Source: Glaesserella australis
GTDB lineage: Bacteria; Pseudomonadota; Gammaproteobacteria; Enterobacterales; Pasteurellaceae
NCBI RefSeq assembly: GCF_003260095.1
Contig: NZ_PTPX01000017.1
Coordinates: forward strand, 1-64,000
Length of the DNA stretch: 64,000 nucleotides
Direction of reading: 5' to 3'
Position numbers and translations under genes: made by a program. Below, one piece after another: positions 1 to 9,888 of this stretch. A model generated the notes under the pieces. It ran no database searches, had not been told where the DNA came from, and saw only the letters and a program-made list of their open reading frames with translations. Every line of letters starts with the position of its first letter. Positions within the stretch are counted from its first letter, which is position 1.

Positions 1-13
1 AAAAATAAACATT

Positions 14-80
14 AGCAACAATTTTGTCCACATGGCATAGTTTTTGACGGTTCAGCAACAATTTTGTCTACTATGCCTAA
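14..80. repeat. Imperfect direct repeat, two 27-bp units
   Basis: The 15 bases AGCAACAATTTTGTC occur at 14-28 and again at 54-68. Both copies are followed by a similar A/T-rich tail ending near CATAG or CTATG. A 6-bp hairpin (GCCTAA, loop AGAA, TTAGGC) follows at 75-90 without a T-run. No gene is visible in 1-149. The repeat could be a regulator binding region of a gene to the left of the window, or the 3' flank of the ABC transporter genes. Its function is unknown. Confidence 0.5.
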
Positions 81-149
81 AGAATTAGGCTGAGCTTAAT
101 TATGCTACTAATCGAAATGATAGAATTAATTTCTCATAGAGCTATTATT

Positions 150-947
150 TTAGCTTTCTAGCAATAAACCGTCATCACTAAGTTGTTCGTGGCGGTTTTT
201 TTCAAATAAATGCAATAAATCAGGCACATCCATCCGCTTGCGTTCTTCTCCTGCCACATCAAAGGCGACTTGCCCTTGGTGTAACATCACGGTTCTATCG
301 CCATAATCGAGAGCTTGGCGCATGGAGTGGGTGACCATTAAGGTAGTGAGTTTTTGCTCTCGCACGATTTTATTGGTGAGTTCTAATACAAAAGCTGTCG
401 TTTTTGGGTCAAGGGCGGCGGTATGTTCATCTAACAGTAAAATGTTTGATGGTTGTAACGATGCCATCAACAAACTCACCGCTTGGCGTTGTCCGCCTGA
501 TAGTCTGCCCATTTGGTCGGTAAGACGGTTTTCTAAGCCTAATCCGAGTAAAGCGAGTTTCTCTTTAAATAGTTCTCTACGTTGGCGATTTAAGGCAAAG
601 CCTAAGCCACGTTTACGTCCACGTTGATAGGCAAGTGCCATATTTTCTTCAATCGTTAAGGATTCACAGGTTCCAGCCATAGGGTCTTGAAACACCCGAG
701 CAACAAGGTTTGCACGTTGCCAGCTTGTTGTGTTACTCACTTCTTTGCCTTGGATAAAAATTTCACCAGCATCAATCGGGTAGTCTCCGCTGATTGCATT
801 GAGTAGGGTTGATTTTCCTGCGCCGTTACTGCCGATAACAGAGACAAATTCGCCTTCTGCGACATTCAGGCTTAATCCACGCAGAACAGGGTTTTCAATC
901 ACAGTACCTTTGTTAAAGGTGATAAATAAGTTGTTCAGTTCAATCAT
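150..947 (-). CDS. ABC transporter ATP-binding protein (COG1101 type)
   Basis: This is the cytoplasmic ATPase subunit of an ABC importer. A Walker A motif (GSNGAGKST, residues 39-47), an LSGGQ signature (149-153) and a Walker B stretch (ILLLDEHTA, 169-177) are all intact, and the 265-residue length is normal. It lies 2 bases downstream of its permease gene on the same strand. This ATPase/permease pair belongs to the family often annotated as putative tryptophan/tyrosine or PhnK-like importers. Such systems usually have a lipoprotein or periplasmic binding protein in the same operon, but none is present upstream here, so the substrate cannot be named. Confidence 0.9.
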   Translation of the reverse strand: MIELNNLFITFNKGTVIENPVLRGLSLNVAEGEFVSVIGSNGAGKSTLLNAISGDYPIDAGEIFIQGKEVSNTTSWQRANLVARVFQDPMAGTCESLTIEENMALAYQRGRKRGLGFALNRQRRELFKEKLALLGLGLENRLTDQMGRLSGGQRQAVSLLMASLQPSNILLLDEHTAALDPKTTAFVLELTNKIVREQKLTTLMVTHSMRQALDYGDRTVMLHQGQVAFDVAGEERKRMDVPDLLHLFEKNRHEQLSDDGLLLES

Positions 948-949
948 TA

Positions 950-1882
950 TTAACCCCTTTTCACTTTAAGTTTGTGTTTGAATTTAGGTAGCGCAAGTAC
1001 GGCAACCACCAACAATGCGGTAATTAAATTAAGATCTTGCGGACCAAAACCAATGCCGTTTAATGTTTCATTATTTAAGGCAATCGCGATAAAGAAACGG
1101 TAGAGAATGGAGCCAATAATCACAGCAAAGGTCAGCCAAATGATCCGTTTAGCTGAGAAAATGGCTTCTCCAATAATCACTGCTGCTAAGCCAATCACAA
1201 TCGTACCTACGCCGATAGAAATATCAAAACCGCCGTTACTTTGTACATACAACGCGCCAGCAAGGGCAATTAAACCATTGGAAATTGCCATACCGAGCAA
1301 GGTCATTTTATTAATTGCAATCCCTTGTGCTTTTGCCATACGTGGATTCGTCCCTGTTGCTCGTACTGCTAAGCCGACTTGGGTTGCAAAAAAGAGATCA
1401 AACAGTAGCTTCGCGATAATTACCACAAAAACAGCAATCAATAAACGTACAATCGCTAGCTGAAGATCATCTTGTGCGGTGATACTGTCATAAACGGTTG
1501 GATCGCCAAGTAAAGAGACATTCGGTTTGCCCATAATGCGTAGATTAATTGAATAGAGTGCAATCATCATCAAAATACTGGCGAGCAGTTTTTCAATTTT
1601 AAAACCAATATGCAAGCTTGCAGTAATCATCCCCGCCATAGCTCCAGCAAACATACCAAAAATTGTGGCAAGCCAAGGATCGACACTGTTTAAAATACAG
1701 AGAACACAAACACCGCCACCTAAAGGAAAACTGCCATCGGCAGTTAAATCAGGGAAATCAAGGATTTTGTAAGAAATAAGTACGCCAAGAGCAACTAGCG
1801 CATAAATGAGTCCAAGTTCTAAAGCGCCAATCCAAGTAATGTGAGTGAGATATTCACTTAAAAATTGAAGTAAGGTTTCCAT
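950..1882 (-). CDS. ABC transporter permease (COG4120 type)
   Basis: This 310-residue integral membrane protein has about eight or nine hydrophobic segments and the small-residue-rich pattern of branched-chain/BMP-type ABC permeases. It is the first gene of a two-gene operon with the ATPase immediately downstream. The start at 1882 gives an N-terminus (METLLQFLSEYLTHI) running straight into the first membrane segments. The cognate substrate-binding protein is not upstream: the next gene, at 2069, is unrelated and on the opposite strand. A PurR-like palindrome lies about 97 bp upstream at 1979-1994. The substrate is unknown. Confidence 0.88.
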   Translation of the reverse strand: METLLQFLSEYLTHITWIGALELGLIYALVALGVLISYKILDFPDLTADGSFPLGGGVCVLCILNSVDPWLATIFGMFAGAMAGMITASLHIGFKIEKLLASILMMIALYSINLRIMGKPNVSLLGDPTVYDSITAQDDLQLAIVRLLIAVFVVIIAKLLFDLFFATQVGLAVRATGTNPRMAKAQGIAINKMTLLGMAISNGLIALAGALYVQSNGGFDISIGVGTIVIGLAAVIIGEAIFSAKRIIWLTFAVIIGSILYRFFIAIALNNETLNGIGFGPQDLNLITALLVVAVLALPKFKHKLKVKRG

Positions 1883-1978
1883 TTAAAATACTACTTTACT
1901 AGTACAACTATGTTGCGAATTGTACCCTATTTCTTATAAAAAAGCAGTGAAATTTCTATTGTTTTGTAAAGTTTTTTC

Positions 1979-1994
1979 ACGCAAACCTTTGCGT
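1979..1994. promoter_or_regulatory. Candidate PurR operator
   Basis: ACGCAAACCTTTGCGT differs at one central base from the ideal PurR box ACGCAAACGTTTGCGT. It sits between the divergent ABC permease (start 1882) and the small membrane protein (start 2069), so it could control either. No strong sigma-70 promoter could be aligned with it, so assignment rests on motif similarity alone. Confidence 0.5.
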
Positions 1995-2068
1995 TTCAAA
2001 GACTTGCCGACAAGTAAAAAAAGTCTAGGTAAAATAAGAGCATTCATTATTTATAAGAGGATGACAAA

Positions 2069-2299
2069 ATGGATAGTATTGAAATTTTAGGTTATGTGGC
2101 AATGATTTTAGTTGCAGGCTCATTTTTATTAAAAGATGTGATCAAGTTGCGTTTAGTTAACGCGCTTGGCGCAATTTGTTTTGTGATTTATGGCATCTTA
2201 ATTAGCTCTTTTCCTGTAACAGGTTTAAACATTTTTGTTGTTTGTGTGAATGGCTATTATATTTGGAAAAGTTTTCAGAAAGAAAAAGTGATGGCTTAG
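2069..2299 (+). CDS. Small SemiSWEET/YgjV-like membrane protein
   Basis: This 76-residue protein has about three transmembrane segments. It shows the pattern SF-x(2)-KD-x(3)-LR-x(2)-N-x-(L/I)-G near residues 19-36 and a P-V-x(3)-N motif near residue 50, as in bacterial half-SWEET and YgjV/CBU_0592-type proteins. SemiSWEETs dimerise to move sugars, but the substrate here is unknown. The start is supported by AAGAGGATG just upstream. It is a single gene, divergent from the ABC transporter and convergent with serS across a shared hairpin terminator. Confidence 0.65.
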   Translation: MDSIEILGYVAMILVAGSFLLKDVIKLRLVNALGAICFVIYGILISSFPVTGLNIFVVCVNGYYIWKSFQKEKVMA

Positions 2300-2315
2300 T
2301 AAATTAGAGCAGATC

Positions 2316-2348
2316 AAAAATGGCTAACTCGGTGAGTTAGCCATTTTT
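2316..2348. terminator. Bidirectional terminator, small membrane gene/serS
   Basis: A perfect 15-bp stem (2316-2330 with 2334-2348) closes on a GGT loop and is flanked by A5 and T5. It lies between convergent genes and should stop transcription from both sides. Confidence 0.9.
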
Positions 2349-2361
2349 CTAGGAGAGAAAT

Positions 2362-3681
<1,320 letters not shown>

Positions 3682-3719
3682 CTATTTTGCAAAATATTAT
3701 TGAAATCTTACCGCTTGTA

Positions 3720-4199
3720 TTACCCACGGTTTGCATTTTTCATAATCCGCTGTTTAGCCACTTGCCATTCACGGTCTTTAATATCTTCACGTTTATCGTG
3801 CAGTTTTTTCCCTTTGGCTAAGCCAATTTTGACTTTCGCCCATGCATTTTTCCAGTAGAGCGAAAGTGCTACAACGGTAAACCCATCACGGCTCACTTTG
3901 CCGTAAAGGGTATCTAATTCTCGTTTATTTAACAATAACTTACGGGTACGAGTTGGGTCGCATACAATATGGGTCGAAGCCACATTTAATGGTGTAATGG
4001 TTCCGCCAAATAGAAAAGCCTCGCCATTACGAAAGGTAACATAGCTATCACCGATATTTGCTTTACCTGCACGTAGAGATTTGACTTCCCAGCCTTGTAA
4101 TTCTAAGCCAGCTTCTATCTCTTCTTCGATAAAATATTCATGTCGAGCACGTTTATTTAATGCAATGGTATTAGAAGCTACTTTTGGTTTTTTGCTCAT
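3720..4199 (-). CDS. smpB: SsrA-binding protein SmpB
   Basis: SmpB binds tmRNA and delivers it to stalled ribosomes for trans-translation. The 159-residue protein contains the OB-fold core ([17 protein letters not shown]... [14 protein letters not shown]) and the basic C-terminal tail ([16 protein letters not shown]) that mimics a codon-anticodon helix. Start and length are standard. serS follows downstream on the same strand. No ssrA (tmRNA) gene was recognised in this window. Confidence 0.97.
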   Translation of the reverse strand: MSKKPKVASNTIALNKRARHEYFIEEEIEAGLELQGWEVKSLRAGKANIGDSYVTFRNGEAFLFGGTITPLNVASTHIVCDPTRTRKLLLNKRELDTLYGKVSRDGFTVVALSLYWKNAWAKVKIGLAKGKKLHDKREDIKDREWQVAKQRIMKNANRG

Positions 4200-4292
4200 A
4201 ATGCTATTTTTAATTGAAAAAATTAGTGAGATTGTACCTTAAATTAAAGCAGTTTTGAATGATGGCGAGTGTAATTTAGAAAGGAAGAATAT

Positions 4293-4330
4293 AAAGAAAA
4301 AGCACCTTGTTTTCTAAACGAAGGTGCTTT
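4293..4330 (-). terminator. Terminator of the DUF2057 gene
   Basis: AAAGCACCTT (4299-4308) pairs with AAGGTGCTTT (4321-4330). Read on the minus strand the stem is followed by TTTTCTTT, a typical Rho-independent terminator just after the stop at 4339. Confidence 0.85.
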
Positions 4331-4338
4331 GTTTGATA

Positions 4339-4983
4339 TTACTGCTTTTTCGCCCAATCTAAGAAGCGTTTTTGCGTTTCTTTGTCAGCTTGTTGGAACC
4401 AATATTGTAATTGTTGTTCTGCGATATTTTCGCCTTGAACCATCACTTTGCCTTTAGCTACTTTATTTGAGCCACCAGCAATAGCAATAGGCATTGCTGT
4501 GACAGCAAGGGATTTTACTGCAGCAACACCATTTCCTGTATTGTAAGTTGCAAGGTTATCTACAATATTTGCATTCGGCATAAAACCTTCGCCTTTTAAT
4601 TCATCTTGTTTGTACTCAAGTGCTTGTCCTGATGCGGTTTGAATTTTAAAGGTTGGAGATTTTTTGAATTTTTCCACTTCTAGATCGTTACGTAGTGTAG
4701 GTGCGATGATTTGGATATTTTCTTGACTCCCCGCGAAGGTTACTACAAGGGGCGCAGATTCATAGAATTGGTTGTCTGAACCTGATTGATAAATACTTGA
4801 AACTTCGACAACGACTTGGTGTTGTTGGGTGTCATTGATTTGCAATACCGTATTTTTTTTCACTTTTTGTCCATCAAATGCCAAAATATTCACATTGGAT
4901 GAAGTGGTGAGAGTACCAGCAGAAGCGCTAGTGATACCTAAAGTAAATGTAGCAATAGCAAGTGTAATTTTACCTAATTTCAT
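4339..4983 (-). CDS. DUF2057 (YccT-like) secreted protein
   Basis: This predicted periplasmic protein of 214 residues starts with a clear Sec signal peptide (MKLGKITLAIATFTLGITSASAG, cleavage after about residue 22). The start at 4983 is chosen because AGGAG lies 8 bases upstream and the signal peptide begins there; the reading frame extends further upstream without a ribosome site. Features such as NVNILAFDGQKV and the basic C-terminal QKRFLDWAKKQ fit the DUF2057/YccT family, whose biochemical function is not settled. It is a single gene with its own terminator. Confidence 0.8.
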   Translation of the reverse strand: MKLGKITLAIATFTLGITSASAGTLTTSSNVNILAFDGQKVKKNTVLQINDTQQHQVVVEVSSIYQSGSDNQFYESAPLVVTFAGSQENIQIIAPTLRNDLEVEKFKKSPTFKIQTASGQALEYKQDELKGEGFMPNANIVDNLATYNTGNGVAAVKSLAVTAMPIAIAGGSNKVAKGKVMVQGENIAEQQLQYWFQQADKETQKRFLDWAKKQ

Positions 4984-5140
4984 AAATAATCTCCTAAAAG
5001 GGAATGGGTATTTGGGGTAAAAACTCGCATATCCTATGCTAAATTTTTGTAAATAGAAAGTGAGAATCTTCAATCTTTGTCGATTTTTTATTTGAAGTAT
5101 GGTAATTTTCGCCTGATTTATTTGTATATGAGTACATAAA

Positions 5141-6025
5141 ATGAGTGATGAACAGCAAAGTGCGCAGACGCAAGATAAGAAATCCTTTTTAAAATCAATA
5201 TTTGGCGGATTATTTCAGCAAGAGCCTAAAAATCGAGAAGATTTGGTGGAAGTGATTCGTGACTCGGCTGAAAATGAGTTAATTGATTCAGACACAAAAG
5301 AGATGATCGAAGGAGTAATGGAAATCTCTTCATTGAGAGTCAGGGATATTATGATCCCACGTCCGCAGATTATCTTTATTGATGCAGAGCAGCCGTTAGA
5401 TGCTTGTGTGGATTTGATTGTCGAATCAGCACACTCTCGTTTCCCAGTGATTCGTGGTGGTAAAGATACGATCGAAGGGATTTTGTTAGCGAAAGATTTA
5501 TTGAAATATCTCCGTACGGATTCAGAGCCGTTTAATATGGAAGCGATTTTGCGTCCTGCCGTGATTGTGCCTGAAAGTAAACGTGTGGATAGAATGCTAA
5601 AAGAGTTCCGTTCGGAGCGTTTTCACATGGCAATTGTGGTAGATGAATTTGGTGCTGTCTCGGGTTTAGTGACCATTGAAGATATTTTAGAACAGATTGT
5701 GGGCGATATTGAAGATGAGTTTGACGAAGAAGAAGTGGAGCCGATTCGTCAATTATCACAACATACGTATGCAGTCCTTGCTTTAACAGATATAGAACGT
5801 TTTAATCAGCAATTTGCGATCAGTTTTGATGATGAGGAAGTCGATACGGTCGGTGGTTTGGTGATGCAAGCCTTTGGTCATCTGCCTAAACGTGGTGAAG
5901 AAATTGAATTAGGTGGAATGATGTTTAAAGTGACATCAGCAGATAGCCGTCGATTGATTCAATTACGAGTTACAGTAAGTGATGAACAGTTGGAATTAAT
6001 GGCTCAAGAGAAAAATAGCGAATGA
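5141..6025 (+). CDS. corC: CorC/YbeX-type CBS-domain protein
   Basis: This 294-residue cytoplasmic protein has two CBS domains (about residues 70-195, beginning [15 protein letters not shown] and including [28 protein letters not shown]) and a C-terminal CorC/HlyC domain. Enterobacterial homologues are linked to magnesium/cobalt efflux and to membrane and ribosome maintenance. The stop codon overlaps the start of lnt (ATGA), the classical ybeX-lnt arrangement, which supports the assignment and indicates translational coupling. Confidence 0.92.
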   Translation: MSDEQQSAQTQDKKSFLKSIFGGLFQQEPKNREDLVEVIRDSAENELIDSDTKEMIEGVMEISSLRVRDIMIPRPQIIFIDAEQPLDACVDLIVESAHSRFPVIRGGKDTIEGILLAKDLLKYLRTDSEPFNMEAILRPAVIVPESKRVDRMLKEFRSERFHMAIVVDEFGAVSGLVTIEDILEQIVGDIEDEFDEEEVEPIRQLSQHTYAVLALTDIERFNQQFAISFDDEEVDTVGGLVMQAFGHLPKRGEEIELGGMMFKVTSADSRRLIQLRVTVSDEQLELMAQEKNSE

Positions 6026-7554
6026 GTATTGCAAAAAAATCATCCAATCTAACCGCTTGTTTAGTGGCAATCATTTCAGGGGGAATAGGCACATTAGCTT
6101 ATTCCCCGTTTGACTATTGGATTGTTGCCTTTTTATCGGCAGCAGGGCTGATTTGGCTTGCTACATCAACAGAGAAAAAACAAGCACTTTGGGGCAGTTT
6201 TCTTTGGGCAGTGAGCTACTTTGCCGTTGGCGTAAATTGGGTTCAAATAAGCATGACCCAATTTGGCGGTGTGCCAGAAATGGTGAGTTATCTCGCTGTT
6301 TTATTGTTAGCGGGCTATCTTGCCCTTTATCCTTTACTTTTCGCTTATTTTATTCAGCGTTTTAGAGCGACAAGTCCTTGGGTGTGGGCGGTCATTTTCA
6401 CCTTTACGGAATATTTGCGTGGCGTGGTGTTTACGGGCTTCCCTTGGTTACAATTCGGGTATAGCCAGATTGATAGCCCATTTGCCAATCTTGCGACTAT
6501 TTTTGGCGTAGAAGGCTTAACTTTCTTTGTGATGGTGGTGAGTGGTTATTTGGTGCTGATTTTACGTGGATTTGCAAATAAATCACAACATCTCACCGCT
6601 TGTAGTGCATCACTTATTGTCGTATTAGTACTCGCTTTTGCGACAAAATATCTGAACTTTATCGCCGTTGATAAAGATAAAGCGCCTGTATCGGTCGCCT
6701 TGGTGCAAGGGAATATTGAACAGAAAATGAAATGGGATCCTGCCCATTTTAATTATACCGTAAGCACTTACGAGCAGTTGATTCAATCTGTTTTAGGTAA
6801 ATATCAAGTGATTATTTTGCCTGAATCTGCTATTCCCGCTTTGGAAGAGCAAATTGAGCCATTAATGCAACAGCTCCAACGGGTTGGCGAGCAAGTTGGC
6901 AGTGAAGTGATTATTGGCACATTACATCAATCTCAACATGGATTATTCAATAGTGCGACGGTATTAGGCAATAAAGCACTGCCTTATTCGATTGCACAAT
7001 CGCCACGTTACAATAAACATCATTTAGTGCCTTTTGGCGAATATGTGCCATTTGGCGATTTATTAGATTGGATGCGTGATGTTTTTGTGTTGCCAATTAA
7101 TTTATCTCAAGGTGATTTTATTCAACCCGCGTTGGTTGCCGCAAATTATCGTTTTAATATGGCGATTTGTTATGAAATTATTTTTACGCATCAAGTGCAA
7201 CAAAATCAGCAAGCACAGCAAGCCGATTATTTATTGACGATCTCAAATGATGCTTGGTTTGGCGCAAGCCAAGGTCCATGGCAGCATTTCCAAATGGCGA
7301 GAATGCGAGCTTTAGAATTAGGAAAACCATTAATTCGAGCCACGAATACGGGGATAACAGCCTTTGTTGATGCTTATGGCAAAGTCACTGCACAAGCACC
7401 ACAATTTGAAGCAACAACCCTAACGGCTTCAGTTCCTATCATGAAAGGGCAGACGTTGTTTGCTCAATTTGGTAATTGGTTACTTTATGGAATCTGTGGC
7501 ATAATTTTACTGGTTGCGATGGCATTACAACGCTTTCGTGTTACTAAAAAATAG
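6022..7554 (+). CDS. lnt: Apolipoprotein N-acyltransferase
   Basis: Lnt adds the third acyl chain to the N-terminal cysteine of lipoproteins in the inner membrane. The 510-residue protein has about seven membrane segments in its first 210 residues, then a periplasmic carbon-nitrogen hydrolase domain. The catalytic triad is visible as Glu268 (PESAIP), Lys332 ([12 protein letters not shown]) and Cys383 (AICYEIIF). A final membrane helix ends the protein. It overlaps corC by 4 bases. The three MetQ lipoproteins in this window are among its expected substrates. Confidence 0.96.
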   Translation: MSIAKKSSNLTACLVAIISGGIGTLAYSPFDYWIVAFLSAAGLIWLATSTEKKQALWGSFLWAVSYFAVGVNWVQISMTQFGGVPEMVSYLAVLLLAGYLALYPLLFAYFIQRFRATSPWVWAVIFTFTEYLRGVVFTGFPWLQFGYSQIDSPFANLATIFGVEGLTFFVMVVSGYLVLILRGFANKSQHLTACSASLIVVLVLAFATKYLNFIAVDKDKAPVSVALVQGNIEQKMKWDPAHFNYTVSTYEQLIQSVLGKYQVIILPESAIPALEEQIEPLMQQLQRVGEQVGSEVIIGTLHQSQHGLFNSATVLGNKALPYSIAQSPRYNKHHLVPFGEYVPFGDLLDWMRDVFVLPINLSQGDFIQPALVAANYRFNMAICYEIIFTHQVQQNQQAQQADYLLTISNDAWFGASQGPWQHFQMARMRALELGKPLIRATNTGITAFVDAYGKVTAQAPQFEATTLTASVPIMKGQTLFAQFGNWLLYGICGIILLVAMALQRFRVTKK

Positions 7555-7604
7555 CTATTTTTGTAAATTTCGGTCTAAATTTTATTCAATTAAATTATTT
7601 ATAT

Positions 7605-7631
7605 GAACTTTTCCATTTTTCCACGCACTAA
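7605..7631 (+). promoter_or_regulatory. Sigma-E type promoter of rpoE
   Basis: GAACTT (7605-7610), a 16-base spacer and ACTAA (7627-7631) match the extracytoplasmic sigma-E consensus (GAACTT, N16, TCTRA) about 57 bp before the rpoE start. This implies autoregulation of rpoE, as in enteric bacteria. Confidence 0.75.
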
Positions 7632-7687
7632 CGAGCGTGCATTAGAAAAAAATAAAAACAGCGTAGAAGTTAGGAGAACGCAAAGCG

Positions 7688-8266
7688 ATGAGTGAGCAAA
7701 TAACCGATCAGGAATTGGTTGAACGTGCACAGAATGGTGATAAGAGAGCGTTTAATTTACTCGTCGTGCGTTATCAAAATAGAGTAGCAGGATTGCTTAC
7801 TCGCTATGTCGCAAGAGACGATATTCCTGATATTGTACAAGAATCTTTTATTAAAGCTTATCGTTCATTGAACTCTTTCCGTGGGGAAAGTGCTTTTTAT
7901 ACGTGGCTTTATCGAATTGCTGTAAACACAGCAAAAAATCATTTAACTGCTTTAGGTAGAAGACCGCCAAAAGAAGATATTTTAGCTGAAGATGCAGAAA
8001 GTTATGACAGCGGTATTCAGTTACGTGAAGCAGATACGCCAGAAAATTTGGTGTTATCCGAAGAATTAAAACGTGTGGTATTTGATACCATAGAAAGTTT
8101 ACCTGACGAGCTTAAAACTGCGATCACCTTGCGTGAATTAGAAGGTTTAAGTTATGAAGAAATTGCAGAAGCAATGCAATGTCCCGTCGGTACAGTTCGT
8201 TCTCGAATTTTTAGAGCAAGAGAAGCGATTGACGCAAAAGTTGGTCCGCTTATGCAACAAATTTAA
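7688..8266 (+). CDS. rpoE: RNA polymerase sigma-E factor
   Basis: RpoE directs transcription of the envelope-stress regulon. The 192-residue protein has the ECF sigma region 2 (FNLLVVRYQNRVAGLL, then DIVQESFIKAYRSLNSFRGESAFYTWLYRIAVNTAKN) and region 4 (LPDELKTAITLRELEGLSYEEIA... PVGTVRSRIFRAREAID). GGAGAACGCAAAGCG precedes the ATG. The anti-sigma gene rseA follows 18 bases later. A matching sigma-E promoter lies upstream, so autoregulation is expected. Confidence 0.97.
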   Translation: MSEQITDQELVERAQNGDKRAFNLLVVRYQNRVAGLLTRYVARDDIPDIVQESFIKAYRSLNSFRGESAFYTWLYRIAVNTAKNHLTALGRRPPKEDILAEDAESYDSGIQLREADTPENLVLSEELKRVVFDTIESLPDELKTAITLRELEGLSYEEIAEAMQCPVGTVRSRIFRAREAIDAKVGPLMQQI

Positions 8267-8284
8267 ACATCCTTGGAGCTATCT

Positions 8285-8896
8285 ATGCAACATAAAGAAA
8301 CACTTTCCGCCTATATGGACGGACATAAAGAAAGCGATAATTTCGCTGAAACTTTATGCAACAGTGCTGAGTTACAACAAACGTGGGCAAACTATCATAC
8401 TATTCGTAGCGTGATGCGTGGCGAAGAGCAGATTTTGGGTAGCGATTTTTCAGCGAAAATGGCGGCTTTACTTGAAAATGAAGAAATGGAAACTGCTAAG
8501 ACAGAAGAAAAACCGAAAGGCTTGCTCTTAAAACTAAAACGTTGGAGTACTCCAATTATGCAAGCTGGGATTGCCGCATCGGTTTGCTTATCCGTTGTAT
8601 TAGGGGTAAATATGATGAACGGTAATGATGAAGTTGCACAAGCGGAGCAACCTGTGTTACAAACATTACCTTTCACGAACTCTGTTCAACCTGTGAGCTA
8701 TAATGCGCCGTCTAAAGATCAGCCAACGGCAGAACAGCTAGAGTACCAACAGCGTCGTATTAATGAATTATTACAAAATCATGAATTGCAACGTCGTACA
8801 CATGTGGGAAACGTGACTTTAACTGAAGAAGAGAAACAGAAAGCGCAAACATCCCAAGCTCCTGTACAAAATGTAGCACCTCAGAACAATCAATAA
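8285..8896 (+). CDS. rseA: Anti-sigma-E factor RseA
   Basis: RseA is the inner-membrane protein that holds sigma-E inactive until it is cleaved by DegS and RseP. The 203-residue protein has an N-terminal sigma-binding domain (KETLSAYMDGHKESDNFAETLCNS...WANYHTIRSVMRGE), one transmembrane helix at about residues 92-110 (MQAGIAASVCLSVVLGVNMM) and a Q-rich periplasmic tail. The start at 8285 is preferred. An in-frame TTG at 8273 is part of TTGGAG, the Shine-Dalgarno for that ATG. No rseB follows; the next gene encodes a CYTH protein after a terminator. Confidence 0.93.
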   Translation: MQHKETLSAYMDGHKESDNFAETLCNSAELQQTWANYHTIRSVMRGEEQILGSDFSAKMAALLENEEMETAKTEEKPKGLLLKLKRWSTPIMQAGIAASVCLSVVLGVNMMNGNDEVAQAEQPVLQTLPFTNSVQPVSYNAPSKDQPTAEQLEYQQRRINELLQNHELQRRTHVGNVTLTEEEKQKAQTSQAPVQNVAPQNNQ

Positions 8897-8912
8897 TATG
8901 ATTAAATGAATT

Positions 8913-8940
8913 AGCCTATCAAATGATAGGCTTTTTCTTT
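8913..8940 (+). terminator. Terminator of rpoE-rseA
   Basis: AGCCTATC (8913-8920), loop AAAT and GATAGGCT (8925-8932) are followed by TTTTCTTTTTT. The operon therefore ends here and does not continue into the CYTH gene. Confidence 0.88.
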
Positions 8941-8957
8941 TTTATAAAAGGTTAAAA

Positions 8958-9803
8958 ATGGAAAAAGAAATTGAATTAAAAATTATGCTTGAAGAGAAAA
9001 ATATTTCTACTATTAAAGCATGGATAAATACTCAGAATATTCTTTCTCACGAGAAAGAAATATTAGGGAATACATATTATGATTCTCTAGATGGTTATTT
9101 TCAACGTAATCAAATGGGATTGAGAGTAAGAAACAAAAATCAGCAATTTGAATTAACCTTAAAAACAAAAGGCGAAATTACGGGCGGGTTACACATAAGA
9201 CCAGAATATAATTTACCTTTAGAAAATTCAACGCCAGATCTTAAAAAATTGGTTTCACATTTTAATTTAAACATTGAGAATGTAGAACAGCTACAATCTC
9301 ATTTACAGGCAATATTTAGTACTGATTTTACGAGAGAAAAATGGTTAGTTGATTTTCAGAAATCAAAAATTGAAATTGCATTAGATAGAGGCGTGATTAA
9401 AAATCCTTTTGGCGAAGATGTTATTTGTGAATTGGAGTTTGAATTAAAAGAAGGAAATTTAGTAGACTTACTTGCTTTTTTAGATGAATTGCCTAAAGAA
9501 GATGGCATGTGGTTTAGTAGCCTTAGTAAAGCACAACGTGGCTATTTAGTTGGGCAGCCACATAAAATTGCAAAAGAAATAGATAAATTAACCGCTTGTA
9601 ATATAGCTCATTATTCTAATTTCGAGAAATATCAATTTGGACAACAGTTAGCTGATTTTATTCGACTTGAACCAAATAACGATAAAATAATTAGCCAATA
9701 TAGAAATATTCACGAAGTAGATCTTCCTGAAAATATTCTTAATTATTTGTCAAGTAAACATTATTTACTTTGGAATTTAACGAAAATAAGAATGTTTTGC
9801 TAA
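8958..9803 (+). CDS. CYTH-domain protein (triphosphatase-like, no CHAD)
   Basis: The 281-residue protein begins with the ExExK signature of CYTH (triphosphate tunnel metalloenzyme) proteins (EKEIELKI). It continues with YYDSLDGYFQRNQMGLRVRNKN, LTLKTKGEI and ICELEFELKEG, which together build the charged tunnel. Homologues such as YgiF hydrolyse inorganic tripolyphosphate. YgiF has an additional C-terminal CHAD domain. Here only about 75 residues follow the CYTH domain before the stop, so the CHAD part is absent or reduced to a stub. It is AT-rich and stands alone between two terminators. Confidence 0.8.
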   Translation: MEKEIELKIMLEEKNISTIKAWINTQNILSHEKEILGNTYYDSLDGYFQRNQMGLRVRNKNQQFELTLKTKGEITGGLHIRPEYNLPLENSTPDLKKLVSHFNLNIENVEQLQSHLQAIFSTDFTREKWLVDFQKSKIEIALDRGVIKNPFGEDVICELEFELKEGNLVDLLAFLDELPKEDGMWFSSLSKAQRGYLVGQPHKIAKEIDKLTACNIAHYSNFEKYQFGQQLADFIRLEPNNDKIISQYRNIHEVDLPENILNYLSSKHYLLWNLTKIRMFC

Positions 9804-9805
9804 TA

Positions 9806-9857
9806 AAAAACGTGAAAATAAGATGGTAGATAAAATCTTTCTTATTTTCACGTTTTT
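9806..9857. terminator. Bidirectional terminator after the CYTH gene
   Basis: A 17-bp perfect inverted repeat (9806-9822 with 9841-9857) is flanked by an A-run and a T-run. It lies between the convergent CYTH gene and the secreted-protein gene. Confidence 0.88.
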
Positions 9858-9888
9858 GTGTAACTATTACATAATATCTCTTTTTTAA

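Noticed and set aside
8273-8284. TTG start that would add four residues to RseA
   Set aside because: The TTGGAG at this place is the ribosome-binding site for the ATG at 8285.
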